From Candidatus Poribacteria bacterium (lineage in GTDB: Bacteria > Poribacteria > WGA-4E > WGA-3G), in NCBI GenBank assembly GCA_012267415.1, contig JAAXGN010000084.1, positions 1 through 64,000 on the forward strand: a stretch of 64,000 nucleotides of DNA, in the 5' to 3' direction. Of the stretch, positions 11,673-20,114 are shown piece after piece; the first letter of the stretch is position 1; each line of letters begins with the position of its first letter. A program made the position numbers and the translations under genes. The notes under the pieces are model-generated. The model was not told the origin of the DNA and did no database searches. It saw only the letters and a program-made list of their open reading frames with translations.

Positions 11673-11734
11673 AACACTCTTCCTGAGTTGGTTTTAATTT
11701 ATAGAGAAGGAACAGTTTGATAAAGGTTTAAAAA

Positions 11735-11880
11735 AGTTCAAGTTAAAATATTGACTGACTTCACAACGGGCGAGGAGACCTCGCCCCTACGCTGTGTAGT
11801 CTTCTTCATCGGTGTATGGGGTGAAATGTCTCATAAGTTATTTAATTGACTATAATTAACTTCATATTCTACTATAAATA
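11735..11880. repeat. MITE-like intergenic repeat (family B) upstream of WD40 gene
   Basis: This segment, with core GGGCGAGGAGACCTCGCCC, is closely similar to 61709-61850, including the flanks TTAAAATATTGACTG and TCGGTGTATGGGGTGAAATG. It lies between the sigma-WD40 gene and the exported WD40 gene; the end nearest 11930 supplies a possible promoter, TTGACT, 18 bases, TACTAT (11846-11875). Confidence 0.8.
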
Positions 11881-11929
11881 TGATAATATTGGTTAGGATT
11901 ATCCATAAAAACACATAAGGAGACTAATC

Positions 11930-13804
11930 ATGAAACAGATAAACAGAGTTATATTCGTGATAACATTATTCATTCTCGCTGCAACAGTCAGCGATTCCCA
12001 AGTAAAGACTTACAAAATTGAGCTTCCCGATGGTGCAACAGCACGTCTCGGTAAGGGACGTATCCACGACATGCAATATACCGAAGATGGATCTCGCATC
12101 GCTGCATCAACTTCTATAGGAATTTGGATCTATGATGCGACGACATTCAATCCGTTATATCTGCTAAGAAAACACACCAAACATGCAGATCATCTCTCAT
12201 TTAGTCCAAATGGGAAGATACTCGCAAGCGCAGATTTTCTCGGAGCAATACATATCTGGGATATTGAAACGGGAAAACATAAGAAAAAACTCAAGAATCA
12301 GTTGTCTGTGCTTAGCATGACTTTTAATAAAAATGGAGACACACTCGGGGTTGTTACCAGTTATAATACTGTGCTGCTATGGGATACGAACACCTGGGAT
12401 ATAAAACAGGAATTCAGAGGAGTTCTTAAGATGATGGAACAGTCTGCTATGTCTGTAGCCATCAGTCCGGACAACTTTCTGGTTGGAACAGGTAATTTGG
12501 ACAGCAGCATCACCCTTTCTGATCCAGTCAGTGCAGTAAACAGACAAATGAATAAGACACACGGTGACAGTTATACCAGATCCGTGGCATTTAATCAGGA
12601 TGAGACATTACTCGCAAGCGCAAGTTCTGGGGACATCCGGATATGGAACACCAAGACTGGTGAACAGAAGCAACGTATTCGAGGCATCAGGGGTATTGGA
12701 CGTCTTGTCTTTAGTCCAGATGGAAACCTGTTAGCGTGTGCAAGTCTGTTGGGTAAGATACACCTGTTTCATGTTGATACGGGTAAAAAATTCAGAGTGT
12801 TTACGGGACATAGTGGGGGTGCACTTAGAATTGTCTTCAGTTCTGATATGCGCACGATTTCAAGTGCCGGCTTAGATGGGAGTATAAGAATTTGGAACGT
12901 CCTTACCGGTGAACAGATACACGCTATTGAGGAGCATTTCGGCAATTTTTCCTGTTTTGATGTGAGTCCAGATGGCAAAACAGTCGTCGCACCGACTCAT
13001 GACTTAACCGTCTGTAAATGGAATCTTACATCAGCAAAAGTTGAAAAAACTTTCAACAAAGAAGGTCATTTTTCTGTTGCTGACGTTGCATTTGATCCTA
13101 CAGGAAGTATCATCGCGACCGCGAGTCATGGCAAGTTTATCAGTCCATGGGACAGTGAAACGGGTAAACTCTTAAAGATCTTGCGTGGACATGATGATCA
13201 CCTATCCTCGGTTATGTTCAGTCCAGATAGCAGAACCATCGTAAGTGGAAGTGATGATACCACGGTTCGCCTTTGGGATACCGAAACATATAAAAAGAAG
13301 CAGGTGCTAATCGGACATGAAGAAGCGGTTACATGTGTTGCATACAGTCCAGATGGCACGATTATCGCGAGCGGCAGTGTGGATGACACGATCCGTCTCT
13401 GGGATGCCGATACGGGTGAGGAGAAAGATGTCTTAGCCGGTCATGAATCAGATGTCGTAGACCTTGCGTTCAGTCCGACAGGTGATAAGATCGCAAGTGT
13501 TGCACTTTCATCAGAAATTTTTGTTTGGCATGTAGGTCCAAATGAACTTGATAAGGTTATTCATGCTGGTAATTCTACAATTGCATCCGTTGTGTATCAT
13601 CCAAATGGAAGAGTCGTTGCGATTGGATGGAAAACAGGTGATGTTGAACTCATATCTGTGGAGTCTGAGCAGTCGTTGCACAAATTCTCTGGACATTTGA
13701 AGCAGGTAACGGATCTTGGATTTGCATCAGATGGGAACAGGCTTGTCAGTCGGAGTAGTGATGGTGTCTTGTATGTCTGGGACGTATCGGGTGTAGTGAA
13801 ATAG
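11930..13804 (+). CDS. Exported WD40 repeat protein
   Basis: 624 residues with AAGGAG 8 bases before ATG. The N-terminal segment MKQINRVIFVITLFILAATVSDSQ is a signal peptide, so the propellers lie outside the cytoplasm. The rest is about 13-14 WD40 blades; those at about 430-510 are canonical (GHDDHLSSVMFSPDSRTIVSGSDDTTVRLWD, quoted only in part: SGSDDTTVRLWD; and SGSVDDTIRLWD). WD40 propellers are protein-interaction scaffolds. The first blade resembles the start of the WD40 region in both sigma fusions (LPDG.ARLGKG), linking the three genes. Divergent from the sigma fusions. A candidate promoter lies in the upstream repeat. Function not known. Confidence 0.9.
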   Translation: MKQINRVIFVITLFILAATVSDSQVKTYKIELPDGATARLGKGRIHDMQYTEDGSRIAASTSIGIWIYDATTFNPLYLLRKHTKHADHLSFSPNGKILASADFLGAIHIWDIETGKHKKKLKNQLSVLSMTFNKNGDTLGVVTSYNTVLLWDTNTWDIKQEFRGVLKMMEQSAMSVAISPDNFLVGTGNLDSSITLSDPVSAVNRQMNKTHGDSYTRSVAFNQDETLLASASSGDIRIWNTKTGEQKQRIRGIRGIGRLVFSPDGNLLACASLLGKIHLFHVDTGKKFRVFTGHSGGALRIVFSSDMRTISSAGLDGSIRIWNVLTGEQIHAIEEHFGNFSCFDVSPDGKTVVAPTHDLTVCKWNLTSAKVEKTFNKEGHFSVADVAFDPTGSIIATASHGKFISPWDSETGKLLKILRGHDDHLSSVMFSPDSRTIVSGSDDTTVRLWDTETYKKKQVLIGHEEAVTCVAYSPDGTIIASGSVDDTIRLWDADTGEEKDVLAGHESDVVDLAFSPTGDKIASVALSSEIFVWHVGPNELDKVIHAGNSTIASVVYHPNGRVVAIGWKTGDVELISVESEQSLHKFSGHLKQVTDLGFASDGNRLVSRSSDGVLYVWDVSGVVK

Positions 13805-13941
13805 ATATAATAAAAGAGCAGACACCGATATTTGTGGAACACTATGATAACTATGGTGTAACTTTAAAATATCAGGGCACTTGTGAGTGGATAAGTGTTA
13901 AATCAATTCTATGTTTTGCTATAAAATAAAGGAGAAATGGG

Positions 13942-14595
13942 ATGTCAATTAAGTCTATTTTCAATCTGTATTCTATCATCATACTGGGTGTCATTATTTC
14001 TGCTATCTCCATATTTGCTTATGTAAGATATCAGAATAATATAAATCAGGCAGCTGAGATAAGGTATAATCCTTTGACTGAATCAGAAAAAGCTATCGTA
14101 GATAAAAACATTAAGGATACAATTGCACAGCAGAAGCAGAAACGCCTATCTGAAGCACAGAAGCAGAAAGAGGACAATGATAAACATGCTTCTGTTGATG
14201 AAACAACTGTAGTTGACGGCGAATTCAATCCAGATAGGATAAAAGCTGAATATATGAAGAAACGGCCAGAGTTTGTTGAAGAGGGATCAAATGATATTAA
14301 CGTGAAAAAGAGTAAGCAACAAGCAGAAGAAAAATTTGATTTTGATGTACATTCTGCTGGCAAAATACCAGAGGGACTCCCATTTGATCCACGTGATCTC
14401 TCCAATTTAGCACCGAATTTAAATGTGCCTGGTCGTGAATTCAAGGTTAGTTCCAAGGAGGAATTAGTAAGGTTAATTGCAGAATGGGAAAATAGCGATG
14501 ATCCGAAAATGAAAGCGATGGCAAAATCGTTGAAAGAACAAGTTGACAATCTGGGTGATAATGTTGAGATGAAAATTGTGATTGCTACTGATTAG
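13942..14595 (+). CDS. Membrane-anchored hypothetical protein
   Basis: Not recognised. 217 residues, AAGGAG before the ATG. A single N-terminal membrane segment (residues about 7-27, IFNLYSIIILGVIISAISIFAY) is followed by a polar, Lys/Glu/Gln-rich stretch (about 45-120) that probably forms helices or coiled coil, and a C-terminal part with PEGLPFDPRDLSNLAPNL and a short helical end. Predicted as type II, or with the C-terminus outside. It lies between the exported WD40 gene and an exbD-like gene on the same strand, so an envelope role is possible, but this rests on context only. Confidence 0.7.
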   Translation: MSIKSIFNLYSIIILGVIISAISIFAYVRYQNNINQAAEIRYNPLTESEKAIVDKNIKDTIAQQKQKRLSEAQKQKEDNDKHASVDETTVVDGEFNPDRIKAEYMKKRPEFVEEGSNDINVKKSKQQAEEKFDFDVHSAGKIPEGLPFDPRDLSNLAPNLNVPGREFKVSSKEELVRLIAEWENSDDPKMKAMAKSLKEQVDNLGDNVEMKIVIATD

Positions 14596-14762
14596 ACTGA
14601 ACCTGAAGACAATCCCTATGTCTTGTAGTATCGTTGCCCCAACATACAGTATTTTTGGTAAGAATAGGTTTCAAACGTTGATAACGTATACCGTTTAAAA
14701 CGTGACTATCGTAGATTTGAAGTGTTTAAGTATCAAATACTTTGACAAATTGGAGATACGAA

Positions 14763-15191
14763 ATGAAACTTTATGTACCAAAAACGCGACAACGTAGAAC
14801 ACTGAAGTTGAATATGGCACCGATGATTGATTGTGTGTTCCTATTGCTAATTTTCTTTATGGTATCAACAACTTTTGTCCCGATGCGTGGTATCCGAGTG
14901 AAACTTCCTCCGCCTATGCATCATACGCCTGATCAGACACCGAAGGGGATGATTATCAAAATACAGGATCCAATCGGTGATGATTCTACAGGGACTATGC
15001 TGTTAGATGGCACGGTTGTACTTTTTGATGAGTTGTTCACGCTTCTGTTGAATGCTACTGATGAGCAACGCGCAAGGTTAATTATCATGGCGCAACGGGA
15101 TGTGTATCATGAACAGATAATTCGCGTAATGGATACTGCTAAAGATGCTGGGATTGATAGTATAGACTTTGCCAGAGTCGCACATAAGTGA
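14763..15191 (+). CDS. ExbD/TolR-family biopolymer transport protein
   Basis: I choose ATG at 14763 (GGAG 7 bases upstream) over the TTG at 14742 of the track, giving 142 residues, the normal ExbD/TolR size. The N-terminus has the family pattern: a basic stretch, NMAPMIDCVFLLLIFFMVSTTF (one membrane helix whose Asp, here in MID, is the conserved proton-path residue), then a periplasmic domain ending in an amphipathic part (IIRVMDTAKDAGIDSIDFAR). ExbD works with ExbB/TolQ to pass proton-motive force to TonB/TolA. No exbB or tonB lies nearby, which is unusual; the partners must be elsewhere or the protein serves another MotAB-like complex. Confidence 0.9.
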   Translation: MKLYVPKTRQRRTLKLNMAPMIDCVFLLLIFFMVSTTFVPMRGIRVKLPPPMHHTPDQTPKGMIIKIQDPIGDDSTGTMLLDGTVVLFDELFTLLLNATDEQRARLIIMAQRDVYHEQIIRVMDTAKDAGIDSIDFARVAHK

Positions 15192-15209
15192 ATGTTAGAG
15201 AATCCTATA

Positions 15210-15815
15210 TCAGAACGGTAGAATGATGTAAAACAGCATAGTGTTTATTGTCGCCACAACGGTTCCGGCAAGCGTCTGGAGGAGTGTATGTCGTTTCCTG
15301 TATATGCGTGCCCACGTTATGATTGGAATAATCAGAAATAACCAGACCAGCTTCACATTTAGCAGTAATACTAATACAAGTATGCATCCTGTAGCAACAC
15401 TGGTATGAAAACTGATTTTCCAGAAAGGTGTAATAATTGAGAATACGACACTGTTAACGATAAATGCTAAACATACCCAAACGATTTTCCAACTTGCACC
15501 AATGTTGTAAAGAACTATTGCACCTAATCCCATACTGACACATGTGATACAGAGCGGTAATAGACGTTCATCCTTATCAGGCAGATGAACATTGCTGACT
15601 TTAGAAAATCGAAACAGCAGAAGAACTGATAGAATAGGTAAGATCGTTACAAAAACTGCAATGACAGCGACCGTTATGTAAACTTCATGTGAAGAACTTG
15701 CATGTTTTTGGACAACAAAGACAGCAGTAACAATCGGTACAATGAATGGACTAAAAAACACAGAAATACATAACGCAACCCGAGCTGGTATCGCTGAAGA
15801 AGTCTTTTGTTTCAT
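15210..15815 (-). CDS. PAP2-like integral membrane protein
   Basis: 201 residues with about six membrane helices. Polar motifs between helices resemble a diverged type-2 phosphatidic acid phosphatase family: DKDERLLPL, SFHTSVATG (histidine of the PSGH-like motif) and WARIYRKRHTLLQTLAG (Arg and His of motif 3, the usual Asp replaced by Gln). Such proteins remove phosphate from lipid phosphates, but the missing Asp makes activity uncertain. The ATG overlaps the stop of the upstream seleno-peroxiredoxin gene in TAATG, so the two are almost certainly translationally coupled. Convergent with exbD. Confidence 0.75.
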   Translation of the reverse strand: MKQKTSSAIPARVALCISVFFSPFIVPIVTAVFVVQKHASSSHEVYITVAVIAVFVTILPILSVLLLFRFSKVSNVHLPDKDERLLPLCITCVSMGLGAIVLYNIGASWKIVWVCLAFIVNSVVFSIITPFWKISFHTSVATGCILVLVLLLNVKLVWLFLIIPIITWARIYRKRHTLLQTLAGTVVATINTMLFYIILPF

Positions 15816-16834
15816 TAATTTTCTTCGGTAGTTTCAGTGTTTTTGAAGAAATCTATCAGATCTGTCCCGTGGGTACTTGGGTTAACTTCTTTGTCAATTT
15901 TAACGATTTTTCCACTCTTATCTATAATGATCGTGATTCTCTTCAATCTTTCATCAGTCGGTTTCTTAGCTGCACCGTATAGTAATGCAAGGTTTCTCTG
16001 TGTATCTACGAGAAGTGGGAAGTTGAGTTTATTTTTCTCTGAAAACTTCTGACGTGACTCTTTATCGTTTCCTGTTATTCCGAAGACTTGAACATCATGA
16101 CTTGCAAATGCACTCGACTCATCACGGAGTGAGCATACTTGAGCCGTTCAGCCACGTCCAAAATCTCTCGGATAAAATGCTAAGACGACGTTTTTCTTTT
16201 CACGTAATTTGCTCAGTTGATGTTCTTTACCTTCACCATCTACAGCAATAAAGTCAGGCGCGTTTTCCCCAACCTTTATCTTTGGTAGGACACTCTTTAG
16301 TGTCTTTACGACATCTTCACCATGCGTTTTAAACTTAACATTTCTATCTATACTTCTAATGTACCCCGCCTTGTCAATCACAAAAGTAACGCGATTTGAT
16401 GCATTAAATCTCTCCATGATACCACTGTACCTTTTGCTTACATCAAACGTTGTATCAGCTAACAGCGAGAAACCGAATTGATTTTCATCAACAAACTTTT
16501 TGTGAGATTCGACGGAGTCAACACTAACACCGAGTAGTGTTGTCTCTTGTTCTTCTATTTCGCTCAATTTATCCCGGAGCGACTTGAGTTCAGTTGTTCA
16601 TCCACCGGTAAAGTCTTTGGGATAAAATGCCAAGACAACATTTTTCTTTCCCAGAAATTCATTCAGGGTGCGTTCAGTGCCTGTTTCGTCTTTCAATTTA
16701 AAATCTGGTGCGATCATACCTACTCTAAGTTCTTTCGATTCTTCCACTTTTTTCTCCGCTATTGCTGTTGGTATAGTTAGAGTTGCTATCATACAAGCAG
16801 CTACAACATAAGCTATCATTGATAATTTGTTCAT
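15815..16834 (-). CDS. Exported tandem PrxQ/BCP-type peroxiredoxin with two in-frame UGA (Sec) codons
   Basis: The ORF track breaks this gene into pieces (16598-16834, 16148-16567). Reading both TGAs as selenocysteine gives one 339-residue protein ending in TAA at 15815. The signal peptide is residues 1-26 (ends PTAIA). Domain 1 (about 33-175) has AFYPKDFTGG-U79-TTELKSLRD; domain 2 (about 180-335) has AFYPRDFGRG-U229-TAQVCSLRD. In PrxQ/BCP this position is the peroxidatic Cys of the YP.DFT.GC motif. Domain 2 keeps the resolving Cys five residues on; domain 1 has Lys there, so it would be 1-Sec-like. Homology continues after both TGAs (GVSVDS..SHKKF, GITGND..SRQKF). The stop overlaps the next ATG (TAATG), supporting full readthrough. 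Expected function: reduction of peroxides outside the cytoplasm. AGAGG precedes ATG 16834. Confidence 0.88.
16110..16136 (-). promoter_or_regulatory. Candidate SECIS hairpin after second UGA
   Basis: Starting about 12 bases after the UGA at 16148-16150, the coding strand can pair TGC-(TC bulge)-ACTC with GAGTGCA around an 11-base loop (CGTGATGAGTC). The bulge and loop position resemble the bacterial SECIS layout and the loop covers the same Leu-Arg-Asp codons as in the first copy. Weaker than the first hairpin. Confidence 0.4.
16560..16582 (-). promoter_or_regulatory. Candidate SECIS hairpin after first UGA
   Basis: 15 bases after the UGA at 16598-16600 the coding strand forms a perfect 6-bp stem TCGCTC/GAGCGA around an 11-base loop beginning CGGG. 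Position and a G-rich apical loop fit bacterial SECIS elements. Found by eye; not folded computationally. Confidence 0.5.
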
Positions 16835-16879
16835 ATTTTACCTCTGTATGAGTGTGTACGTGTTTTGTTGTCTTTTTTT

Positions 16880-16948
16880 TGAAAAGACGGTACTCGGAGA
16901 GTGCCTACTACTTCCGAAGAGACGGCACTCGGAGAGTGTCTACTACTA
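16880..16948. repeat. Short repeats related to the GTGCCTACTACT family
   Basis: Two direct copies of an AAGAGACGGCACTCGGAGAG / TGCCTACTACT-like unit between the Gfo/Idh gene and the peroxiredoxin gene. The same text occurs in the palindrome at 8805-8970 and near 53299. Confidence 0.7.
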
Positions 16949-17902
16949 TTAATCGGGTAAGACACCTTCAATCTGATCAACGAGATGCATAGAATGAATG
17001 ACATCGCGCACGTCTGTAAGTGGCACTTCTTTTTTTGTGACACAATCAACAAAATGACGGTGCATTGTGAGTGCCCCTTCGTAACTGGGTGAGTCGTTCT
17101 GGTCTACACCATCAACTTCCCAGCCGCCCATCACACTTCTACTGTTGTTCTCGTATATTTCGATTTCTTCAGGGATTTTCATATAACATCCAATTCCGAC
17201 TCCATGCAATTCAGATCTCAGTACGCGTCCACCGGATGCTCTATTACCGAATACGACTCCAGTGGCATTATTGTCAAAACGAACAAATGCAGTATAGAAG
17301 TTACGCGCTTCAGACTTAAAAGAGTCCTGGTGTGCGGTTACCTCAGTAGGTTCGCCTCCCGCCATAAAACGGAGTAGGTCTACAACATGACACACGTCAT
17401 TCCAGAGCGTTGTGGTAAATTCTCGGTTACTTCCTAATATCTGCTTATTAAATGTAGTGACAGCTAATGAAACGGGGCCCTTTTGCGAAACTCTCCGGAC
17501 TGCTTCTTGTGTAACGGCTGCAAATCTCCGCTGAAATCCGACCATACAGTAGACATCATTGGCGATTGCCGTTTCTACCAGTTGTTGTGTTTCATCACTA
17601 TTTGCCCCTGGTGGTTTCTCAATAAAGAGATGTTTGCCAGCATTTAGACAATCTAATGCGGGTTGCAGTAACCATCTTTCGTTCATGATGCAATAGACGA
17701 CATCTAAATCCAGGGAATCTAACATCTTCCGATGGTCAGTAAAGGTCTGTGGAAATTCATACTTTTGTGCGACTTGTGCAAGTTTTCCTTCATCCAGTTC
17801 ACATGCAGCGCACATTTCAACATCATCTTCAAGTCGATTTACACTTGGATAATGTGCACCTTGTGCCCTTCCCCCAGCACCTATAAATCCTGCTTTAAGC
17901 AT
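16949..17902 (-). CDS. Gfo/Idh/MocA family oxidoreductase
   Basis: 317 residues. The N-terminal Rossmann fold starts at once with AGFIGAGGRAQGAHYP (NAD(P) site, residues 3-18); EKPPGANSDE near 93-102 is the family's EKP motif, with the active-site Lys. The C-terminal half is the substrate and dimerisation domain. Members oxidise or reduce sugars, inositols and related polyols, or act on aldehydes; the substrate cannot be told from sequence. The family start is conserved (MLKAGFIGAGG), so ATG 17902 is firm. It lies upstream of the peroxiredoxin gene on the same strand, separated by about 115 bp of repeats, so co-transcription is possible but not obvious. Confidence 0.92.
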   Translation of the reverse strand: MLKAGFIGAGGRAQGAHYPSVNRLEDDVEMCAACELDEGKLAQVAQKYEFPQTFTDHRKMLDSLDLDVVYCIMNERWLLQPALDCLNAGKHLFIEKPPGANSDETQQLVETAIANDVYCMVGFQRRFAAVTQEAVRRVSQKGPVSLAVTTFNKQILGSNREFTTTLWNDVCHVVDLLRFMAGGEPTEVTAHQDSFKSEARNFYTAFVRFDNNATGVVFGNRASGGRVLRSELHGVGIGCYMKIPEEIEIYENNSRSVMGGWEVDGVDQNDSPSYEGALTMHRHFVDCVTKKEVPLTDVRDVIHSMHLVDQIEGVLPD

Positions 17903-17944
17903 TGAAACTTCTCCTGACTTTTCGTTCTTGATGTGTATTTTACA

Positions 17945-18311
17945 CTATAGTTCATTATATTGCAAGCAGTTTCTGACTTTTGAGGTGTGTGAAGTTATGG
18001 TTATAAGTCCCAAAAACACGCTGTAGGAGGGAACTCCGATTCCCGACAGGTCGCGATTCGGAGATCGCTCCTACAAGTTCTATCTGCATTTTTCTACATA
18101 AATATTACACACCCCTGACATAAGGAAAAACTTGTCTTTTTTGTGTTTGTGTGTTATTTTATGAAGAATCATTTGCAGATCAGATCTCGTTTATAGTGTA
18201 ATTCAGAATTAATGAAATACTCCGCAGCGGGCGAGGAGACCTCGCTCCTACGCGGGTGGTCTCCGCAAACACTCAAATGTCTCTTTTATTCTTAACTCTA
18301 CTATATATAAA
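17945..18311. repeat. Intergenic repeat region between Gfo/Idh gene and nhaC-like gene
   Basis: The 420-bp divergent gap holds two palindromic elements. The first (17946 to about 18110) has core GTAGGAGGGAACTCCGATTC ... GATCGCTCCTAC, also found at 51272-51340. The second (18191-18311) has the core GGGCGAGGAGACCTCGCTCC and imperfect inverted ends TATAGTGTAATTCAGAATTAA / TTCTTAACTCTACTATA (family B). No ORF with a ribosome binding site is seen here. Confidence 0.8.
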
Positions 18312-18323
18312 CTGGGGGCATGT

Positions 18324-19994
18324 TTGAATAATAATTATAAAGCACTCATTTGTATTCCTCTGTTCATAATCATAAGTATCATGCTGATGTGGCAATTACC
18401 GAGTGCTATATCAGATGATGGCAGTGTTGTCTGGTGGTATAGTGTCATACCCCCTTTGATTGCTATCACTTTAGCGGTTATTACAACGAAGTTGTTCTTG
18501 AGTCTCGGCATTGCAGTTGGGGCAGGAATCATCTTGTCTTGGTTTCAGCATGAAGTTTCTATAAAGTCGTTTGTATCTGAAGCAGTCTGGTTTGCGCGGG
18601 CAGTAACGATTGGTAATGATGGAATTGACCTCTTTAATATATGGGTAATTCTTTTTGTCCTTTTTATGATGTCGATGATATCCGTGGTTATTGCTTCTGG
18701 AGGCATTGCAAGTGCAATCTCTATATTATCTCATTTTGCCCGAGGTCCTCGCTCAACACAATTTATCACGGGTTTGATGGGAACGCTTATCTTCATAGGA
18801 GATTATAGTAATGCGATGCTTGTTGGACCTACGATGCGTCCAATTATGGATCGTTACAAGGTCAGTCGTGAAAAACTGGCATATATCGTAGATTCTACAA
18901 GTGCTCCTATTGCTGGTCTTGCCTTTGTGAGTACCTGGATCGGTTATGAGGTAGTGCTTTTCAACTCTGTTGCAGAGAACATCGGTTTAGCGAGTGATGG
19001 ATATTCTATGTTCTTTGATGCGCTTCCTTTTAGATTCTACTGCATATTAACTATCCTTTTTGTTCTTATCAATAGTGTTAGTGGTCAGGACTATGGACCA
19101 ATGCGACGGGCACAACTACGTTCGCGTAACACTGGTGATGTCTCTGCAGCCGATGCGAAAGTAATGGGTGGAATCGCAACAGAAATAGCTGATGGTCAGA
19201 ACAGAATTCAGATACTCTCTTCAGTGATCCCTCTCACGCTCCTGTTTAGTCTGATTCTTGGGGGTTTATGGGTGGACGGTAACGGATCAGGATCAGTCTT
19301 TTCGCTTACTTCATGGAGAAACGCTTTATCAGAAGCGAATAATGTGAAAGTGCTTGCGTCAGCTGCGATCACTTCCTTTGCTGCTGCGATTATCTGTGGA
19401 TTTGTCTTCTCAAGGATGTCCCACTCAGAAATTTGGAAAGCAGTCAAGGGTGGATTAACTGGAACACTGTTACCACTTGGTATCATTTTATGTGCTTGGG
19501 GAATTAAAGCCAGTTGTGATAAGCTGATGACGGGACAGTATATTGCATCGATTCTGAGTGATGTCGTTTCTCCGTTATGGTTCCCCGCACTTGTGTTTAT
19601 TGTAGCATCTCTTACCTCTTTTGCCACAGGAACAAGTTGGGGTACGATGGCAATTCTCATACCGACTGCGATTCCTGTTGCATTCTTACTTGATGACAAT
19701 ACTTATGGGATTACGACTATTATCTGTCTTGGTGCTGTTCTGGATGGTGCGATCTTTGGCGATCACTGTTCGCCTATCTCTGATACGACAATACTGAGTG
19801 CGATTGTCAGTAGTTGTGATCCGATGCATCATGTGAGAACACAGATGCCTTATGCTCTTACTGTAGCCGCAATTGCTTTAATGTGTGGGTATCTACCTGC
19901 AGCCAGCAGTTTACCGTCGTGGATCGGTATTTTATGTGGTGTGGGTGTAATAATCCTCTTGTTTGCGTTTTTGTCAAGATTGAGACAGGAATAA
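18324..19994 (+). CDS. Na+/H+ antiporter NhaC-family membrane protein
   Basis: 556 residues with about 12 or more membrane segments. Family features include FIGDYSNAMLVGPTMRPIMDR near 155-175, the STSAPIAGLAFVSTWIGYE segment near 193-210, the SFATGTSWGTMAILIPTAIP segment near 435-455 and GAIFGDHCSPISDTTILSA near 475-495; the last two are hallmarks of the NhaC group. It would exchange Na+ for protons (or organic ions such as malate/lactate) across the inner membrane. The start is TTG at 18324, with GGGGG 5 bases upstream; the nearby ATG at 18320 is out of frame and stops after three codons. No operon partner. Confidence 0.9.
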   Translation: MNNNYKALICIPLFIIISIMLMWQLPSAISDDGSVVWWYSVIPPLIAITLAVITTKLFLSLGIAVGAGIILSWFQHEVSIKSFVSEAVWFARAVTIGNDGIDLFNIWVILFVLFMMSMISVVIASGGIASAISILSHFARGPRSTQFITGLMGTLIFIGDYSNAMLVGPTMRPIMDRYKVSREKLAYIVDSTSAPIAGLAFVSTWIGYEVVLFNSVAENIGLASDGYSMFFDALPFRFYCILTILFVLINSVSGQDYGPMRRAQLRSRNTGDVSAADAKVMGGIATEIADGQNRIQILSSVIPLTLLFSLILGGLWVDGNGSGSVFSLTSWRNALSEANNVKVLASAAITSFAAAIICGFVFSRMSHSEIWKAVKGGLTGTLLPLGIILCAWGIKASCDKLMTGQYIASILSDVVSPLWFPALVFIVASLTSFATGTSWGTMAILIPTAIPVAFLLDDNTYGITTIICLGAVLDGAIFGDHCSPISDTTILSAIVSSCDPMHHVRTQMPYALTVAAIALMCGYLPAASSLPSWIGILCGVGVIILLFAFLSRLRQE

Positions 19995-20038
19995 GACGGT
20001 TGGAAGAGGGATGGAGGGGTGGTGCAAATACCCTCTGC

Positions 20039-20067
20039 TTGACACACGCTGGACAATGCGTTAAAAT
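20039..20067 (+). promoter_or_regulatory. Candidate sigma70 promoter for fumC
   Basis: TTGACA at 20039-20044, exactly 17 bases, TAAAAT at 20062-20067, about 48 bases before the fumC ATG. Consensus match; not tested. Confidence 0.7.
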
Positions 20068-20114
20068 TGAACTGCTAAGACAGAAGATATATCTTTCAAT
20101 AGAAGAGGAATTTG

